Shown: positions 23,833 through 36,784, counted from the stretch's first letter. The stretch: 64,000 nt of DNA from Phoronis australis (GCA_002633005.1 NMRA01000039.1:569533-633532), one strand, 5' to 3'. The notes: generated from the letters alone by a model not told the origin. Translations and numbers: made by a program.

Positions 23833-26293
23833 CTTTTACCAGTTGTTTACATGCAGACAGCCACGCATGCGCAATTCAATCACCACTAGTACAGCAGCGA
23901 CACCGCGAGGAGAATTCTCCGAATAGCCCCATTCACAGATAGTGATCTTCGCGTTCTCCAAAATTCCAACTTTTTATGGTGGTCAATCCTATTGTGTTTT
24001 TCGCATTTTTGTTGTTTGAGTCGAATGTTTTGATATCGCTGTACTGTGCACAGTTCTTTTGGGTTTTTGATGAATTTTGAATCTCAACTTCAACTCGTGA
24101 ATACTTGGCAGTGTCGGAGTTACGTGTATAGAAGGATATCCGAACCGCCCCACTGAGAGATTGTCCCGTCTGAAATGTAACACCTAAGATGAAAGGCTAC
24201 ACGACATTAAGCTTAGAAAAGAGTGACAGTTCATTCCATAGTCTGGTGCAAGAAGTGACTTTCCTCAGCATGAAAGCCGGTTGTACGATTTCACAAAAAA
24301 AAAATAAAATAGAGATAATCGATTCTAACACTGGGCCCTCTCTTCGTGAGCGGTCCCTTAAGAATTTGCCAATCAAAACACGAAAAGGATGGCCACTTGA
24401 ATGTCATCAATGGTCCTCTTCAAGAGCTGCGCCCCTAAATATGAAAAGATCTGTATTTTCAAAAGTCAAGAAATGCGCAGCAATTGATGTTATCTGCCAG
24501 GCCATCAATTTTCTCAAGTGGTACATAATTTAGAGAACGAAAAACACGAAAAAATAGAGTGACAGTTGTCTTTGTTATCCTTTGCTGGAGAAGTGTCTCT
24601 GGAAAATATAATTTTGCATTTATACATTTGCAAAACTTTCTTATTAAATTTAAAAATCCAATGATTTTATATGTTCCGCAAAGGCTTCGCTTTACGAATT
24701 TTCTCGATTTTTCGAAATACATGTATGAATGATAAAGTGCACGTTTTGAAGTGCGTTTAGACGACCTACATGTATGCAGCAAAAATGGAGACGCTAACAG
24801 CAATGTCCTGGCCAGGGCCCTCAATAGGTAAACCATGCGCTGATACTGAATTGTCAAATGTTCTCTTGAATTTTCTCTTATCCGTTATTGTAGTCTTTGT
24901 TTTCTCGACTGTCCCCGGCCTCAAGCCTACGTCGGTTGCCATGGTTTAACCCTGACGCCTGCAAATTTTTTGGGGGCACGGGCCCCTCCTGCCCCCCGCT
25001 TCCTACGGCCATGTACCGTCGTCTTGAATAATCACAATATCTCCAGCATTCAAATTCTTCACCCTTTGCGTACACGTGGAGCGAGTGTGGAGTGTTATGA
25101 GATAGTTTTTATGCCAACGAGACTAAAAAATGATTGCCAAATACTGAACCCATTTCCACCTCCCGCTCATATAGACGTTCTCCCTATTGAACCGTACCGG
25201 GGGTGCTACCAAAGTACGGGTCTTCGTAGTCAGGGTGTGATTAGGTGTAAGTGGCGAACAATCGTGACTGGACGAGAATACACCATATTCTCTGCTTCAC
25301 ACAAGAGAGTGTGTAACGCATCGCTCCTCAAACGATAACAGGAGTTCAACGAGGATGACAGAACTTTTCTTAGCGCCAATTTGCATTTCACACACGTTTC
25401 CAAAACGGAAAGCAGCGGGGGAGTCAAATGACCTATTGATTTCCTCAAACACCAATTGCGTTTTAACGCGTACGATGACCATCTCACCAGTCACACTGTT
25501 TTCAACTCGCGCTCCCGATCCTACACAGTTAGTTCCATTATTATTATTATTGTAAAGTGCTATTATGGAACCCCGACTAGCAAGAAATCTCCGTATCCGG
25601 TTGAGGAAGCTATCAGTGTCCAAAACGTCGACTTTGTCCAAGTATATTGCTCTCTTGTAAAGCAGATAAACACCAACCCATAGAGTTTTAGCAATTTAGT
25701 CTTGCTGGTCACGATAAATGGCTCAAACGAGTCAACGACAGAGAAGGTGCATGGCGGTTCTGAACTTGTGCGTTCCAACGGCAAATCCACCAACTTTTGT
25801 GTCTACAAAGTACTTCGTAATCGTCTGCACGTAACGGAATCACCTGGCGCACCGTAGCATTTCGTGCAGTCACTCAGACGTACTTTCAACGCAATGACAG
25901 TACACGATTTCTTCTTACGTGTCCTGGTTTTTCATGTACATTGCCAGGTGTGTTTTTTCTTAGACAGACCTGTCACCAACGGGTAAAACATCAACAGTAG
26001 TCATATATCATCTACCGCCCTCTGGTATCACCCGTACAAAACACAGGAAGCACTCTCCCAGCTCAACAGTTCCTTTGCCATGTTGGTGGGAAACCACTCA
26101 CTCCCTAACAATTTAGTGTTGCCCTCCAGAAAGTCATGAAGACGCTTGGAGTTCACCATGGTAGCTACAATTCCCATCATTTCGCGATGGACCATAAACC
26201 CCATGGAAGACAATCCGTTCTACATGGCCATCTTGCATTGTGTATGCAATGACATTGGTCAAATCAAGTTACAGCAGAATTATCTGATGAGAA
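23833..26293. other. Overlapping medium reading frames on both strands, no gene assigned
   Basis: Between 24.2 and 25.8 kb frames of 65-130 codons overlap on both strands without recognisable motifs. At 24960-25010 a C-rich stretch ends in CTTCCTACGGCC, the complement of the GGCCGTAGGAAG-type start also seen near 18556, suggesting termini of one repeat family. No exon model could be built. Confidence 0.3.
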
Positions 26294-26515
26294 ATGCTAC
26301 ATAGATTAAATTGGTGTCAATGCAGCATGGCGACAATGGATAAAGCACGCGCTAAGTTCAATTCACTAGCAACCAAGACCATACTTCCGCGCGCAGAATG
26401 CTACATCAAACACTCTGATATCACTCATCGTGCCACATCGCTACTTCATCCAGATGGAGTCCATCTCTCTACCGTAGGCAATGACATCTTCCTCACTTTT
26501 ATAAAAGTGCCTTAG
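26294..26515 (+). pseudogene. SGNH/GDSL-hydrolase-like C-terminal fragment
   Basis: The frame ends with LLHPDGVHLSTVGNDIFL, which matches the block-V region (D-G-x-H-L) of SGNH hydrolases; the D and H are the expected catalytic Asp and His. Such domains are common in invertebrate retroelement-derived proteins. The upstream catalytic Ser block is not visible nearby, so this is a fragment. Stop at 26513-26515. Confidence 0.45.
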
Positions 26516-29500
26516 CTCAGTTCATCGGTCGCCGTTTCTCAATATTCCAGAAGATACCCGTAGTGTAGGTAAAAATTGTTAGCTTTTAGTTGCTGGCCTA
26601 CTTTTTAAAAACACATTCACTAACTCAGTTATTATACTTGCCATGTTCCGCCTCCCCCCTTGCCCACACTCCCTCTTTCCTTCCACCCGCCCCTGGGTGA
26701 TAGCCTCCTGTGTGGGTTGTAACTGTGGACAGAGCTGATTGTCCACGAACAACATTGCCCATGTGATGATAAACGTGCCTCTAAACCACCTTCTTCATAT
26801 CTTTTTGGACCGTGTACCCACATAACGACAGCATTACTCACTCAGGCTTTCTGCATTGGACAATTTAACATTCTCAGCCTTGACTGGAACCTGTGTATCC
26901 TGTATTGTTACCGATTCTGTGTACTCACATGGTAATGTATATTTGACAGTTTGTGTACACATATGGTATTTGGTATATTTGCCATTTTGCTCGAGTCCAT
27001 TTGAAAGGCAATCGGTAATGACCAACAGGTATCGTGTACCAATTTGGTACACACTTGCAAAGTTTTACTGCAGTTTCGTGGTACTCTGAACCCATCTGGT
27101 ACGTACCACCAGAAATTGCCAGCACACCTCATATAAACTACATCAAATCAAAAAGACACGCTCCTTGACAAACTTATTAGACCGGTAGCCAGTGAGCATA
27201 TCATCCCATCTTGCAGCCATTTTAACGGGTGTGTCGTTAACTGCAAACTACCTGAGATGACTCCTGTTTTCAGGAAGAATGGTAGTCTTAGTAGGAAAAA
27301 TATTGTCCTGTTAGTATTGGAGTATTCTCTCCAAGTTCCTAGAGAAGAGTCTTCACTTCCGACTTCCCGACCACTTAGATAATTTCCTTGCCTCTAGCGT
27401 TTATGGTTTGAAAGCTGGGTAGGCCAACGGCTGCCAACATGTACTTTTACGGCCCCTTGATTACAAGAAAAAGTTGATGGAATTTTAGTGTTATATAATA
27501 TATGGGCTATGCTCATGGATTTCATGAAGACGTGATGACGACGATGGAGATGATATCCAAAATGACCCCTAGTCTCAAAATAAAATGTTTCTCTCTGCTA
27601 TTTGTAAAGTTACGTTTCATTTTACATTATGGCGGACTGGTCAGCTGAATAAACATATTCTTTAGCAGAATAAGTTTGTCCATATTGTCTTTGTACACGA
27701 ATCTCGGCCACTTTCTTTGCGGCGATTTTGGAGTTTTCGACCATCAGTCAAAGCCTCTGAGAATTCACACGTAACTACTAGTTACTAAAAATAATTCCTA
27801 TACATCACTTTTAGAGTGTGTACAGTTATAATTACTTGGCTAAACCTTTTTCAGTAGTTGTGAAAGGAGTGTAAGACCAAATTTCTGTGTAAGTCTTAAA
27901 TCGCATTTAATGAAGCAAACCCCCTGATCAGCTTTACTTTTATTACATCATTTGGCGGTAACCTTAGAAGTAGCTAAAGTTTCTTCAAAATTAAAAAATG
28001 TGCACCTGTTTGGCATAAAAAGTGCTTATTAGTTAGATTTCATGGGAACTCTTCAGTTTGGAAAGTGTCAGTAAAATCCACCGTGCCGTTTTCGAGAACT
28101 TAATATGTTCCTGAGCTCAAATTAAGTCGATTTGCCGAAGCCAAGAAAAAGCTGATAAAGTTGGGACACGTGAAAGCCTGAAGGTCTTCGGTTGGTTATT
28201 CGGAGAAAAAATCGTTTTCGGCTAATATAACCTATACATGCCTTAACCATGTTCGTTAGATAGTTTCACTAGCACTGTGATCTGAAATTGCATTGCGTAA
28301 TTAATTTAATTATCGCCAACAACGTGATTTTGCTTGTGACATTACCGAAATAACAATAGAAATTGAACTGCCAGAAGTTGGGATAATTCCCTGTGAACTT
28401 GCATAGTGATAACACGACGGTAAGATTTATTTATACTTGCCTCCAGAATCCGGGTGTAACTTGACGAAGGTAATTTTTCGGTCAATTTCGGGACGCCGAT
28501 CAAAAATTATATTACGTTCATAATACCTTCATAGACAACGACAATTTTGCTACTCTTTTCACCATACTCAAAATCTCGATGTTCTTGTGTGGTGATTGAA
28601 CGCATACTATTCAACCAACCTCTGGAATATGCAGATATTTCTTAGAAAGTATTAATTATTTATATCGAATTTTTGTGGCATAAATGTCATACGTGCAAAA
28701 TTTTATCGATGTTTGTCATTGACTTGCATTAATTAATTATTGGCACAGACATGGTTTCTTCCGTATTTTTGCCCGGGATGAATAAGCAAGCAATTATCGA
28801 TTGGAGCACTTGGTATAAAAATAATTCAGCCACATTAACTAACATAGCTGCTGAAGGACCTTTCAATCACATTATCTCCTGATCAATCAAAACGCAGAAG
28901 TCAATCAGTCAAGCCGAGACAAAAATTACAACCATTTCCAGGTGAATTTTGAAAAACAATTTGATTTCAGAAAATAACAACAAACATTGTGATAGTTGAA
29001 TGACCTTTAACTGGGAAATTTGTGTTTCTATCAAATCTTCAAGGGCCATTTCGAATTCAGGATGGAGGTTACGACAGAAGTGCCTCGTGGACTACGCACG
29101 TGAATACTCTGTGAGGCCAATGGAAAGTTAAAATCAAGCAACGCTTAGATAGGGTTTGATGTAGTGCTAGGGTGCACTCTTCCAAGTTTGTCCGTCACGG
29201 GTGTTGGACAAACAATTGCTTCTGGAAACGTGTTAACCATGACTTCTAGGGCAGCGAAACAACAAAGAAACCGAACAATACAAAATCAGTGACAGGATTT
29301 GTAAAATGAAGAGATTAAGATGGTGAGCAATATGTTATTCTCATTAAACAATGCTTCCTATTCCAACCTGCACTGCGCATGGAGGAAGAACATAATCAAC
29401 ATTGTTTGTGTAGGACGTTCTGCTTTGCTTTGGACTACTTGAAATTTGCAATAAAATATAGGCCTAACAATGGCCGATAATGTGTTCCTGTCGATACTGA

Positions 29501-29712
29501 ACTAAAAGGTGTCGTTTGGTGCTGTAATCAGCCAGTCACAGAAATTGACCTATCGCCAGGATAATGACTGACGGCTTAACTGACCAATCTAAACGCAGCA
29601 TTCTAGTGACACAGATTCGTCTGCGTTTCTAAGCCGCCATTTTAGCCGACAAACAACGCGATGTAGTGTAAAACTTATTTTAGTCTATAGCTCAAGAAAT
29701 CGTGCGATAAGA
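26516..29712. other. No gene recognised
   Basis: AT-rich DNA. Around 26834-27132 all three minus frames are open for 65-75 codons with repeated 'ggtac' words, which produces overlapping frames but no recognisable protein. Nothing else supportable was seen. Confidence 0.3.
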
Positions 29713-29960
29713 ATGGTGAAACGGTGTTCATATGGCGTGTGTAATTCCGACAGCCGTTATGCAGCGCGAGAAGAATATCCCGTCATTTTGGGCATCTCTT
29801 AAGCCGAAAAGTGGTGTCGATCGGTGTAAACTATGGCTCAACGGTGTGAACGGCCACACGAGCAGCTGAACTTGGAAACGTTGCTTGATTACTCGAAGGT
29901 TAAACACAAATATTTTTGTTCCAAGATACGCACTTTTCAGTTGTCTATAGTTCAGGCCTA
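29713..29960 (+). pseudogene. Frameshifted THAP-domain relic
   Basis: ATG 29713 starts MVKRCSYGVCNSDSRYAARE, with the C-x4-C pair of a THAP domain. The domain continues in a second frame (LKPKSGVDRCKLWLNG, with the conserved Trp). It resumes in a third frame as CERPHEQLNLETL and KHKYFCSK. The expected HF appears only after five extra bases. At least three frame changes within 250 bases mean it cannot encode an intact domain. The 'CSYG.CNSDSRY' start differs from the THAP at 7606, so it is a separate family. Confidence 0.65.
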
Positions 29961-30264
29961 TCTGATTTTGTCTCCGGAATTTCACTCGCCTGACTGTCTT
30001 TGTCTCGACCCCTGCTGGATCTCGTCACTAGTCTAGTGGTAGTCACTGGAAATTGTTGTTTTTAAGGACGTTTTTAGTATTTTTCATTTGTTTCGACTCA
30101 ATGAATTACTTTTTGATGAGAGCCTCTCACTTCCCCCGTAGAGTTAGAGAGACCTTATTTTGAATTGTTTTAGTCCACAGAAGGTCCAACGGTCTACATC
30201 CCTGGCGGCCTGGCCCCTGCAACTTTCGGGCCACCTGTGCACATACAATTGCACTTTGCCCAAT

Positions 30265-30317
30265 TCCACGAGGTAACATATGTTGGCCCCCCCTGTTGTA
30301 TCCTAGATCCGCCACTG
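30265..30317 (-). mobile_element. hAT-like transposon terminus
   Basis: The segment ends CTAGATCCGCCACTG at 30317, the complement of a CAGTGGCGGATCTAG start typical of hAT-like termini, next to a C-run. The other end is not identifiable, so only this terminus is called. The same start occurs at 34348. Confidence 0.4.
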
Positions 30318-32754
30318 AATTCCAGACATTAATTTTACTTAGACACAGCCCTAGACCTAACGGAGCCGCTGTTTGGCCAGGACGAGATGAGTGTGTACCT
30401 GAGCTACATGTATGAACCTGAATTTTTTGATCCAAATATTTCGTTACAAGATTAGAAAAGTGTAAACAGTGCTATCGAGTCGACCTAGTCAGACACTATA
30501 GTGCATGTGTTGTCTGTAATCTATGACCTACTTTACTCCAGGAATCCCACCAGTTGTGACCTACTTTTCATTTGGCGAAATTTAGCAGACGACAGAATAA
30601 AAATATCGGTGAATCTTCACTGATTTTATTCGAAACATCATGAAATATATGGAACCGTACAGATAATTCGAGTTTAAGGTACATACCCAGCTTTACATGA
30701 ACATATCGTATCAGTGGCCTTGTCATTTGTCGGGTGAAGGTGGCCCCAAGGCCGAGGGGTTCATCGGATTTTCGCTTATAGCTCCTCGAGCACTTATTTT
30801 TTCATCGTCACCTTTACAAATTCCCATATCATGAACGTACGATTCACTGTTGAAAAGTATCGCCTCTTGTCTCTGTCGACGCGTTTTCAAATAGTACAAA
30901 AACACTCATCGATTCCACCAGGAACGTCGTTTAGCGACAGTTTATTTGCCTCTGACATCTCGTTCGAATGTCGGGTATCACGTGACTTTTCGCATAAGGG
31001 CGGAGCTTGCGATAGGTCAATTCATTGACTTCCTTATTTGAAATGTCACGTGCTTGATAAAATAATGTCAGTTTTCTGCGTCATATATATGCCTTGGTTT
31101 TCACCAGATGAGAGTTCTGCGATAGAGCGTATTACTTACGCATTCAAGAAGGCTTTAACAAACTACGAAAATTTGGCGAATGCACAATTCATTGCTCTAA
31201 CTTAGTAAAATGTCCGCATTCTCGAAAACTCGAGCCCCCCTCACTTTTTAGGACGGATTCATACATGCGTATTGTTTGATTTTTTTCAAATCTTTCTTCG
31301 TTTTATTTCTAGAAAATAAATTGGATGCTTTAAGACGTCAAATTTTTTTCACCAACCGTTCGAATAATATTCATCTAAAGTTCTGGAAACCAAAATTTAC
31401 CTTGTTTTGACAAGCGACTTGATTGTCAGCATCATTATAACCTTCCTTTACAGTATTGCATGCTAAAACCGTGAATTCTCAAAGGCAAAAATAGAACGAA
31501 AACGAAAGTTTGTTAGCTCCACAGACGTGAGTGTAACACTAACGTACCCAGCGCCCGTGTATCACGTCCACCGCGCAAGTTTCTGGTATAAAGTTGTGAC
31601 ATATCTGCGCTTCTTTGATATTCTGCGGGAAAGTGAAAAGATCCACAACGTGCCCAAGTACTGAGTTGTAGTAGCCATCATAAACCCAACGCATGGCCAT
31701 TCCTTGTCATACCATAAACGAGGGGAAAACGAGCAGCAATATCTAGCGACTTTTCACCCTGAGGGCAATGATGGATAACTAATGCAATAGGTTATCCCAA
31801 ATCTCCTATTACGTATCACCCAATAAATGCTCGTAACTCGAGACCAGTTAACTAATATATGGCTAAATAAGGTGTTATAATTTAGCAGTTGATCAACTAG
31901 TGGGTTGATTTTTTGGTATTTTTATATGAAATTGAGGACCGACAGTTTACCAAAACGCGGTAAAACAGTCGCTGTTTTACGACACTGAAAATGTTATAAA
32001 ATATTTGAATGTGACTTTTCAATTAAAAAAACAAATCGTTTGGTTTGATTTTGCTTTGAGTTTTTATGTTGTATTTAATAATAGCGCGCAAGATTGAATT
32101 TCACTATAACGCTGTACTAATCAATAAGCAAGCACAAGTTGCTATAGAGAGAGGTGACGTGATTCAAGCGACAGTGCTATCTTAAATTTAATAAAGAAGC
32201 GTTTTGCCCTACATTCATCACATCAACTGATCCTATTTCACAATCTGAGTATCATAGTATGAGTGCTTTCTAGTGTAAAATGCAGCAGTATGATTGTGAT
32301 AAAAAATTCGAGAAGCCAAAAAGCGAATTCTTTTGTGATAATTGTAGACCTAAAATGGCTCAAAAACGAAATCTCATTTCACAGAAACCATGACGGCATG
32401 AAAATGAAATACAAAAGAAACAGAAATTAACTGCGTAACGTTCTGTGTAGAAGCCAAATGCCCAACGCTAAAACTTTAGGAACTTGAACCTCAACAACAA
32501 ACGTAGAAAATCATTCATTTACAATCTGGAGACTTTTCAGTAACCCATGTAAATTTCACACTTTTGAAAGAAGTTACTTTGTTTAAACGGCTGTAACAGA
32601 AAAAATAATAATTTTGTAACATCCACATCTTCGCAGGTTTGTTGTAGGCAAAGACCAGGATAAAAACGTTAAAATTCAATCATAAAATAAATATTTGTCG
32701 AATCCATACTCCGTGATTTCAAACCGCCGCATTTGACGTATTTTAAATACGTTA
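30318..32754. other. No gene recognised
   Basis: No protein-like frame. A short GC-richer patch near 30970-31010 contains CACGTGAC and GGGCGGAGC words, which might be promoter-like, but no transcript start or exon could be linked to it. Confidence 0.3.
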
Positions 32755-33007
32755 AAATGCTATTTATGCTGACTATTAACTTGAACATCAGAAAACGGAG
32801 TGGTTACAAAACTAATAAAACATGAAAAGTGTGGACATCAAAGTGAGATAAATTAGAACCGTAAATTAATCATATTTAAACAACAAAACATCACATGTGA
32901 TTTTAGGAGCCCATGTGAGGCATCGAACCTCTAAAAGTAACATTTGCAATATATCTGAGTATAAATAGGTAATTCTGAAATAGGCCTATATACCTTTGCA
33001 GCAGATC
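32755..33007. repeat. Segment paralogous to the window's first 730 bases
   Basis: This is the 3' flank and last codons of the TPR gene on the minus strand; the same ordered blocks occur at 100-728. See that entry. It lacks the two inserted pieces present there and so looks closer to the ancestral layout. Confidence 0.6.
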
Positions 33008-34347
33008 TCATTATGCACAATACACAAAATTCGACACTCCGTGAAGAATTTTACACACTCCATAGACATGTACATGTGTACAATTACACTTAACCTTTCG
33101 AACATTTTCCTTGAATCCTCCCTGTATTTATCACTCATTCTATTATTACCTCTCAGTTTGTACACATCACTCAGTTCATTTAACATGACTGCATGGTCCC
33201 AACTGTCGTTGTTACATCCAAGTCGTTCTTTCATTACAAAGACCTTCAAGTAACTGCGCATTGCCATGTCTAAATTTCCTTTTGCGAGATAGAGGGGCCC
33301 AATTTCCCAAAAGAGAATGGCAATATAGGGATAATGACGGTCGTTATGCAATCCCTTATTCATATTTAGCGAGTTTTGGAAGCATTGCAATGCAAAGACG
33401 AGCTTGCACATTTTCCTATTCACAATCCTAATAGAGTGCAAACTTTCAGCAACGTCAGGAAGATCCACATCGCCATATTGCCCTTTTCATCAGATATTGC
33501 AAGGCTAACTCGAGCTTATTCATCTCGCAATACACAAGCCCAAAGTTTTGTAAGATCAGTGCAATGTTAGAGGGGTCACCATTGTCATATATCCTTTTCG
33601 TCATACTCAATGAGTCTTGAGAGTATTGCAGGGCTAACTCGTGCTGATTCGTGGCGCGATACACGCTTCCAAAATCGCCTAAATTTGTAGCAATGTCAGG
33701 ATGATCAACATCACCATATATTCGTTTCATCATGCTTCGTAAATCTTGGTAATATTGCAAGACTAACTCGTAGTTTTCCATACCACCATACACACTTCCA
33801 AAGAGCCCTAACCTCAGTGCAATGTCGGAGTGGTCACCATTATCGTGTATCCTCTTCACCATATTCAATGAGTCTTGAGCGTATTGTAAGACTGACTCAT
33901 GCTTAGTTATGTTGCTATAGACGCCTGCAATACAGCCTAAACCTAAAGCAGGGTGAGGATGATCAACATCACCATATATCCTGTCCAACATATTTTGAGT
34001 CTTGAAAACATTGCAAAGTAATCCCTGGCTTTTTCATCTCGCGATACACACTCCCAATGAGCCTTAAACCCAGTGCAATGTCAGTGTGGTCACCATTGTC
34101 ATATATCCTATTCATCATACTCAATGAGTCTTGAAAATATTCCAAGGCTAACTCGTGCTTTTTCATGTTGCGATACACGATCTCTATATTGCCTAAAATC
34201 GTAGCAATGCCAGGACGATCAACATCACCATATACCCTTTTCATCATACTTTGAGAGTCTTGAAAATATCGCAAGCCTAACTCGAGCTTATTCATCTTGG
34301 AATACACAGTCCCAATCATTTTTACGATCAGTACAATGCCAAAGTGG
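32986..34347 (-). pseudogene. Tandem TPR (kinesin-light-chain-like) repeat gene, frameshifted and 5'-truncated
   Basis: Minus-strand coding DNA holds about ten 42-residue TPR units of the type found in kinesin light chain and related invertebrate proteins, each with the pattern (A)LQYxQDSLSMxKRIYGDxDHxDIAxxLxxxGxVY. The array runs through three frames: 34347-33969, 33991-33455 and 33468-32986. The first shift is near 33985 in an A-run; the second near 33480 coincides with loss of about eight residues of a unit. The last frame ends with a less regular tail and a stop near 32986. Upstream the array is cut at 34348 by an hAT-like terminus. TPR arrays bind proteins; a specific partner cannot be inferred. 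Two frame changes plus the insertion argue for a pseudogene, though assembly errors could explain part. Confidence 0.75.
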
Positions 34348-34520
34348 CAGTGGCGGATCTACGGGGGGGTTCAGGGGGTTTAAACCCCCCTCGGGCCAGG
34401 ACCCAAAAATTAAAAAAAACAAATGCGTCTCCAGCAAAACTATAACGGCACCGCCAGCGTGTGTACACCCCAAGTAAACCAACTTGGAAAAAATTGAGGG
34501 GGGGTTCACTCTGAAAATAT
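34348..34520 (+). mobile_element. hAT-like terminus inserted in the TPR gene
   Basis: CAGTGGCGGATCTACGGGGG begins exactly where TPR coding stops. A G-run, then a C-run, follow and an A-rich stretch comes after. The start matches the complement of 30303-30317. I could not find the opposite terminus or the continuation of the TPR array, so the element is incomplete or followed by a rearrangement; the right limit is approximate. Confidence 0.45.
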
Positions 34521-34910
34521 AGTTTTTGCATTGTGAATTGCTGAGTCTTTGTGGCTCATCGGCAAAACGCGCGGTGATTTATTGTGCGTGCGCTTCCGTC
34601 GACACTTCTGAAGTAGCCAAGCATTTTAGATGGATTCACCGCTCAAAGAGCAGTTCTATAGCTGATTTCTTTAGGTAACTAGCTTCTTTACTCTAAGATA
34701 TATTTTGATTTGATTAAGGGAAATACTGCGGTGGAACAACCCTGATATTCAGGCGAATTGACGTGCAACGTTTTTACCTCATCTGTCTATTTATTTAGTT
34801 ATTTATTTATTTACTATTGTGATATTTAAAATGAGGGTGGCCTCTTCAGCGATAGCACTGCTTTCCAAGAGGGCCCTCAAAAGCGTCTCCAGCAAAACAA
34901 AAACGGTACC
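34421..34910 (+). repeat. Imperfect 32-bp direct repeats 458 bp apart
   Basis: AAATGCGTCTCCAGCAAAAC at 34421 and AAAAGCGTCTCCAGCAAAAC at 34879 are each followed by an A-rich gap and ACGGNACC. Between them lies DNA with no gene. They may mark ends or internal duplications of the element in the TPR gene. Confidence 0.5.
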
Positions 34911-35308
34911 TCATCTGTCATGCCGTGTCATTCTATTACACTCCACACGTTTGTAACTGATGTATAGTGAAGTTGTCTTGCGCAATAACATACAGTGTAC
35001 ATGTAATATTGTGTACATGTACATGTAATATTTTTGAAAAAAAAATCTTTTTCCGAAGAATTGCTATTGTGGCGGGCGCCGTGGTTTGGTCGCGAGTCCG
35101 TTTGAAGACACACTCTATAACAAGTTATGTCTATACAAGGAATGACAAGGGTGCACTCACATTGAGAAAGTGACCGCATTCGCGAAAAGTGTACAGTACC
35201 AGAAATTGCGGGCAGGCTGTTCTTTCACAACAAAGTCTTGCGGGACTCGTGCGATGTTCAATAGGCCTCCTAAGGAGCCCTAGTTCCGACCACAACACCT
35301 ACCGTCTG

Positions 35309-36609
35309 TTTCTTAGTCAACGTAATAATCCTAATGTACCTACTTCTTTTATTCGCTCTCTTCTTGAACATGTACTTACCATGAATCATTTTACCTTTAA
35401 TAATAATCACTATCTCCAAATATTAGGCACAGCTATGGGAACTAGGGTTGCTCCTACTTTTGCCAACCTTTTTGTGGGAAATCTTGAAAACAGCTTCATC
35501 AAATTCTGTTCTGAAAAACCCCTTCTCTGGCTAAGATACATTGATGACATTTTTATGATATGGACCAATGGTCCACAAAAATTAGATGTATTTTTAGAAG
35601 ATATTAACAAATTTCACTCTACAATAAAGTTCACTCATGACATTTCTCAAAATAAAGTCTCATTTTTAGATGTAACTGTCACTCTTAATAATGATAAACT
35701 AGAAACTGACTTATTCTGTAAAGAAACTGACAAACACCAGTATCTGTCATATCACTCGTGTCATCCCTTTCATTGCAAGAAAAGCCTTCCATATAGCCTT
35801 GCCCTAAGAATTCGACGCATTTGTTCAGAAGAAACTTCCTTTAATAACCGTTTAAAAGAACTCAAGTACTATCTAATTCAACGTCATTTCCCCTTACATC
35901 TCATACACAAACAGTTTGACAAAGTCCGCTCAATTACTCGAAATGAATCTTTAAGAACTAAAACTAAAGGCAATACTACTAATAGAATACCATTCATAAC
36001 TATGTTCAATCCATGTTTAAACGGAATTAGCCACGTCTTCAAAAACATCTTTCTACGCTGCATATTTCCCCTCAAATGAAAAACCTATTTCCTCATCCAC
36101 CTATAATTTCTTGGAGAAAATGTAAAAATCTAAAAAATTATTTAGTTAAAGCTAATATCGACAATATACACCAAACTGACAAACCTATTGGCAACACACA
36201 ATGTAACAAAACTAGGTGTAAAATGTGTAACTTCATCAACGATAGCACTTTTTTCCAGTCTTCCCAAACCAATGAAAACTTTGAAATAAAACATTATTCT
36301 GATTGCACCACCAACAATATTATTTACCTTATAACTTGTAAAAAATGTTCTATCCAATAAGTAGGACAAACTCAACATAATCTACAAACTCGGTTTCGTA
36401 ATCATAGATTTAACATAATACATAAAAACATTTCTGATACTATAGGTAATCATTTCAATTCCAAAAACCATAATATTGAAGATCTTTCTGTACAAATAAT
36501 TGAAAAACTCCAACACCCCAGTACCCCTCACAGACTCAAAAGAGAACAATATTGGATAGACAAACTTAATACAATAGAACCTCATGGATTGAACATAAAA
36601 ACTTCTTAA
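35309..36609 (+). mobile_element. Penelope-like retroelement, RT and GIY-YIG endonuclease, broken
   Basis: Penelope-like similarity starts near 35309 within a frame opening at 35189. Visible in order: FLSQRNNPNVPTSF, the RT motif GTAMGTRVAPTFANLF, the catalytic YIDD (residues 117-120 of the frame), KVSFLDV, the HPFHCKKSLPYS thumb region and IPFITMFNPC. A missing base in the A-run near 36042 moves the rest into another frame (ORF 36076-36360), which carries CNKTRCKMC and the GIY part IIYLITCKKC. TAA at 36358-36360 replaces the Tyr codon expected just before VGQT of the YIG motif. The endonuclease then stays open to TAA 36607-36609, with R, H, E and N-type conserved positions visible. The N-terminal RT motifs, including the first catalytic Asp, are absent. 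Hence the copy is 5'-truncated and dead. Confidence 0.88.
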
Positions 36610-36784
36610 AATATGTCGTTGAATTTTTTACGCAAAAATGTATCATATTCATTACACCATATCAATTGTCATTTTGTGTTTGATTTTACTTTATTTCTGG
36701 TTTTGTTGATAAAGGAAGTTATTACATCCGAAAATTTCAAATTTCAGTTGATCCATTCTTGTTGTTTTATTTACCGATTTATAT

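Noticed and set aside
24970-25793. Overlapping frames of 65-120 codons on both strands
   Set aside because: None shows motifs or consistent splice signals; overlap on both strands suggests low stop density rather than genes.
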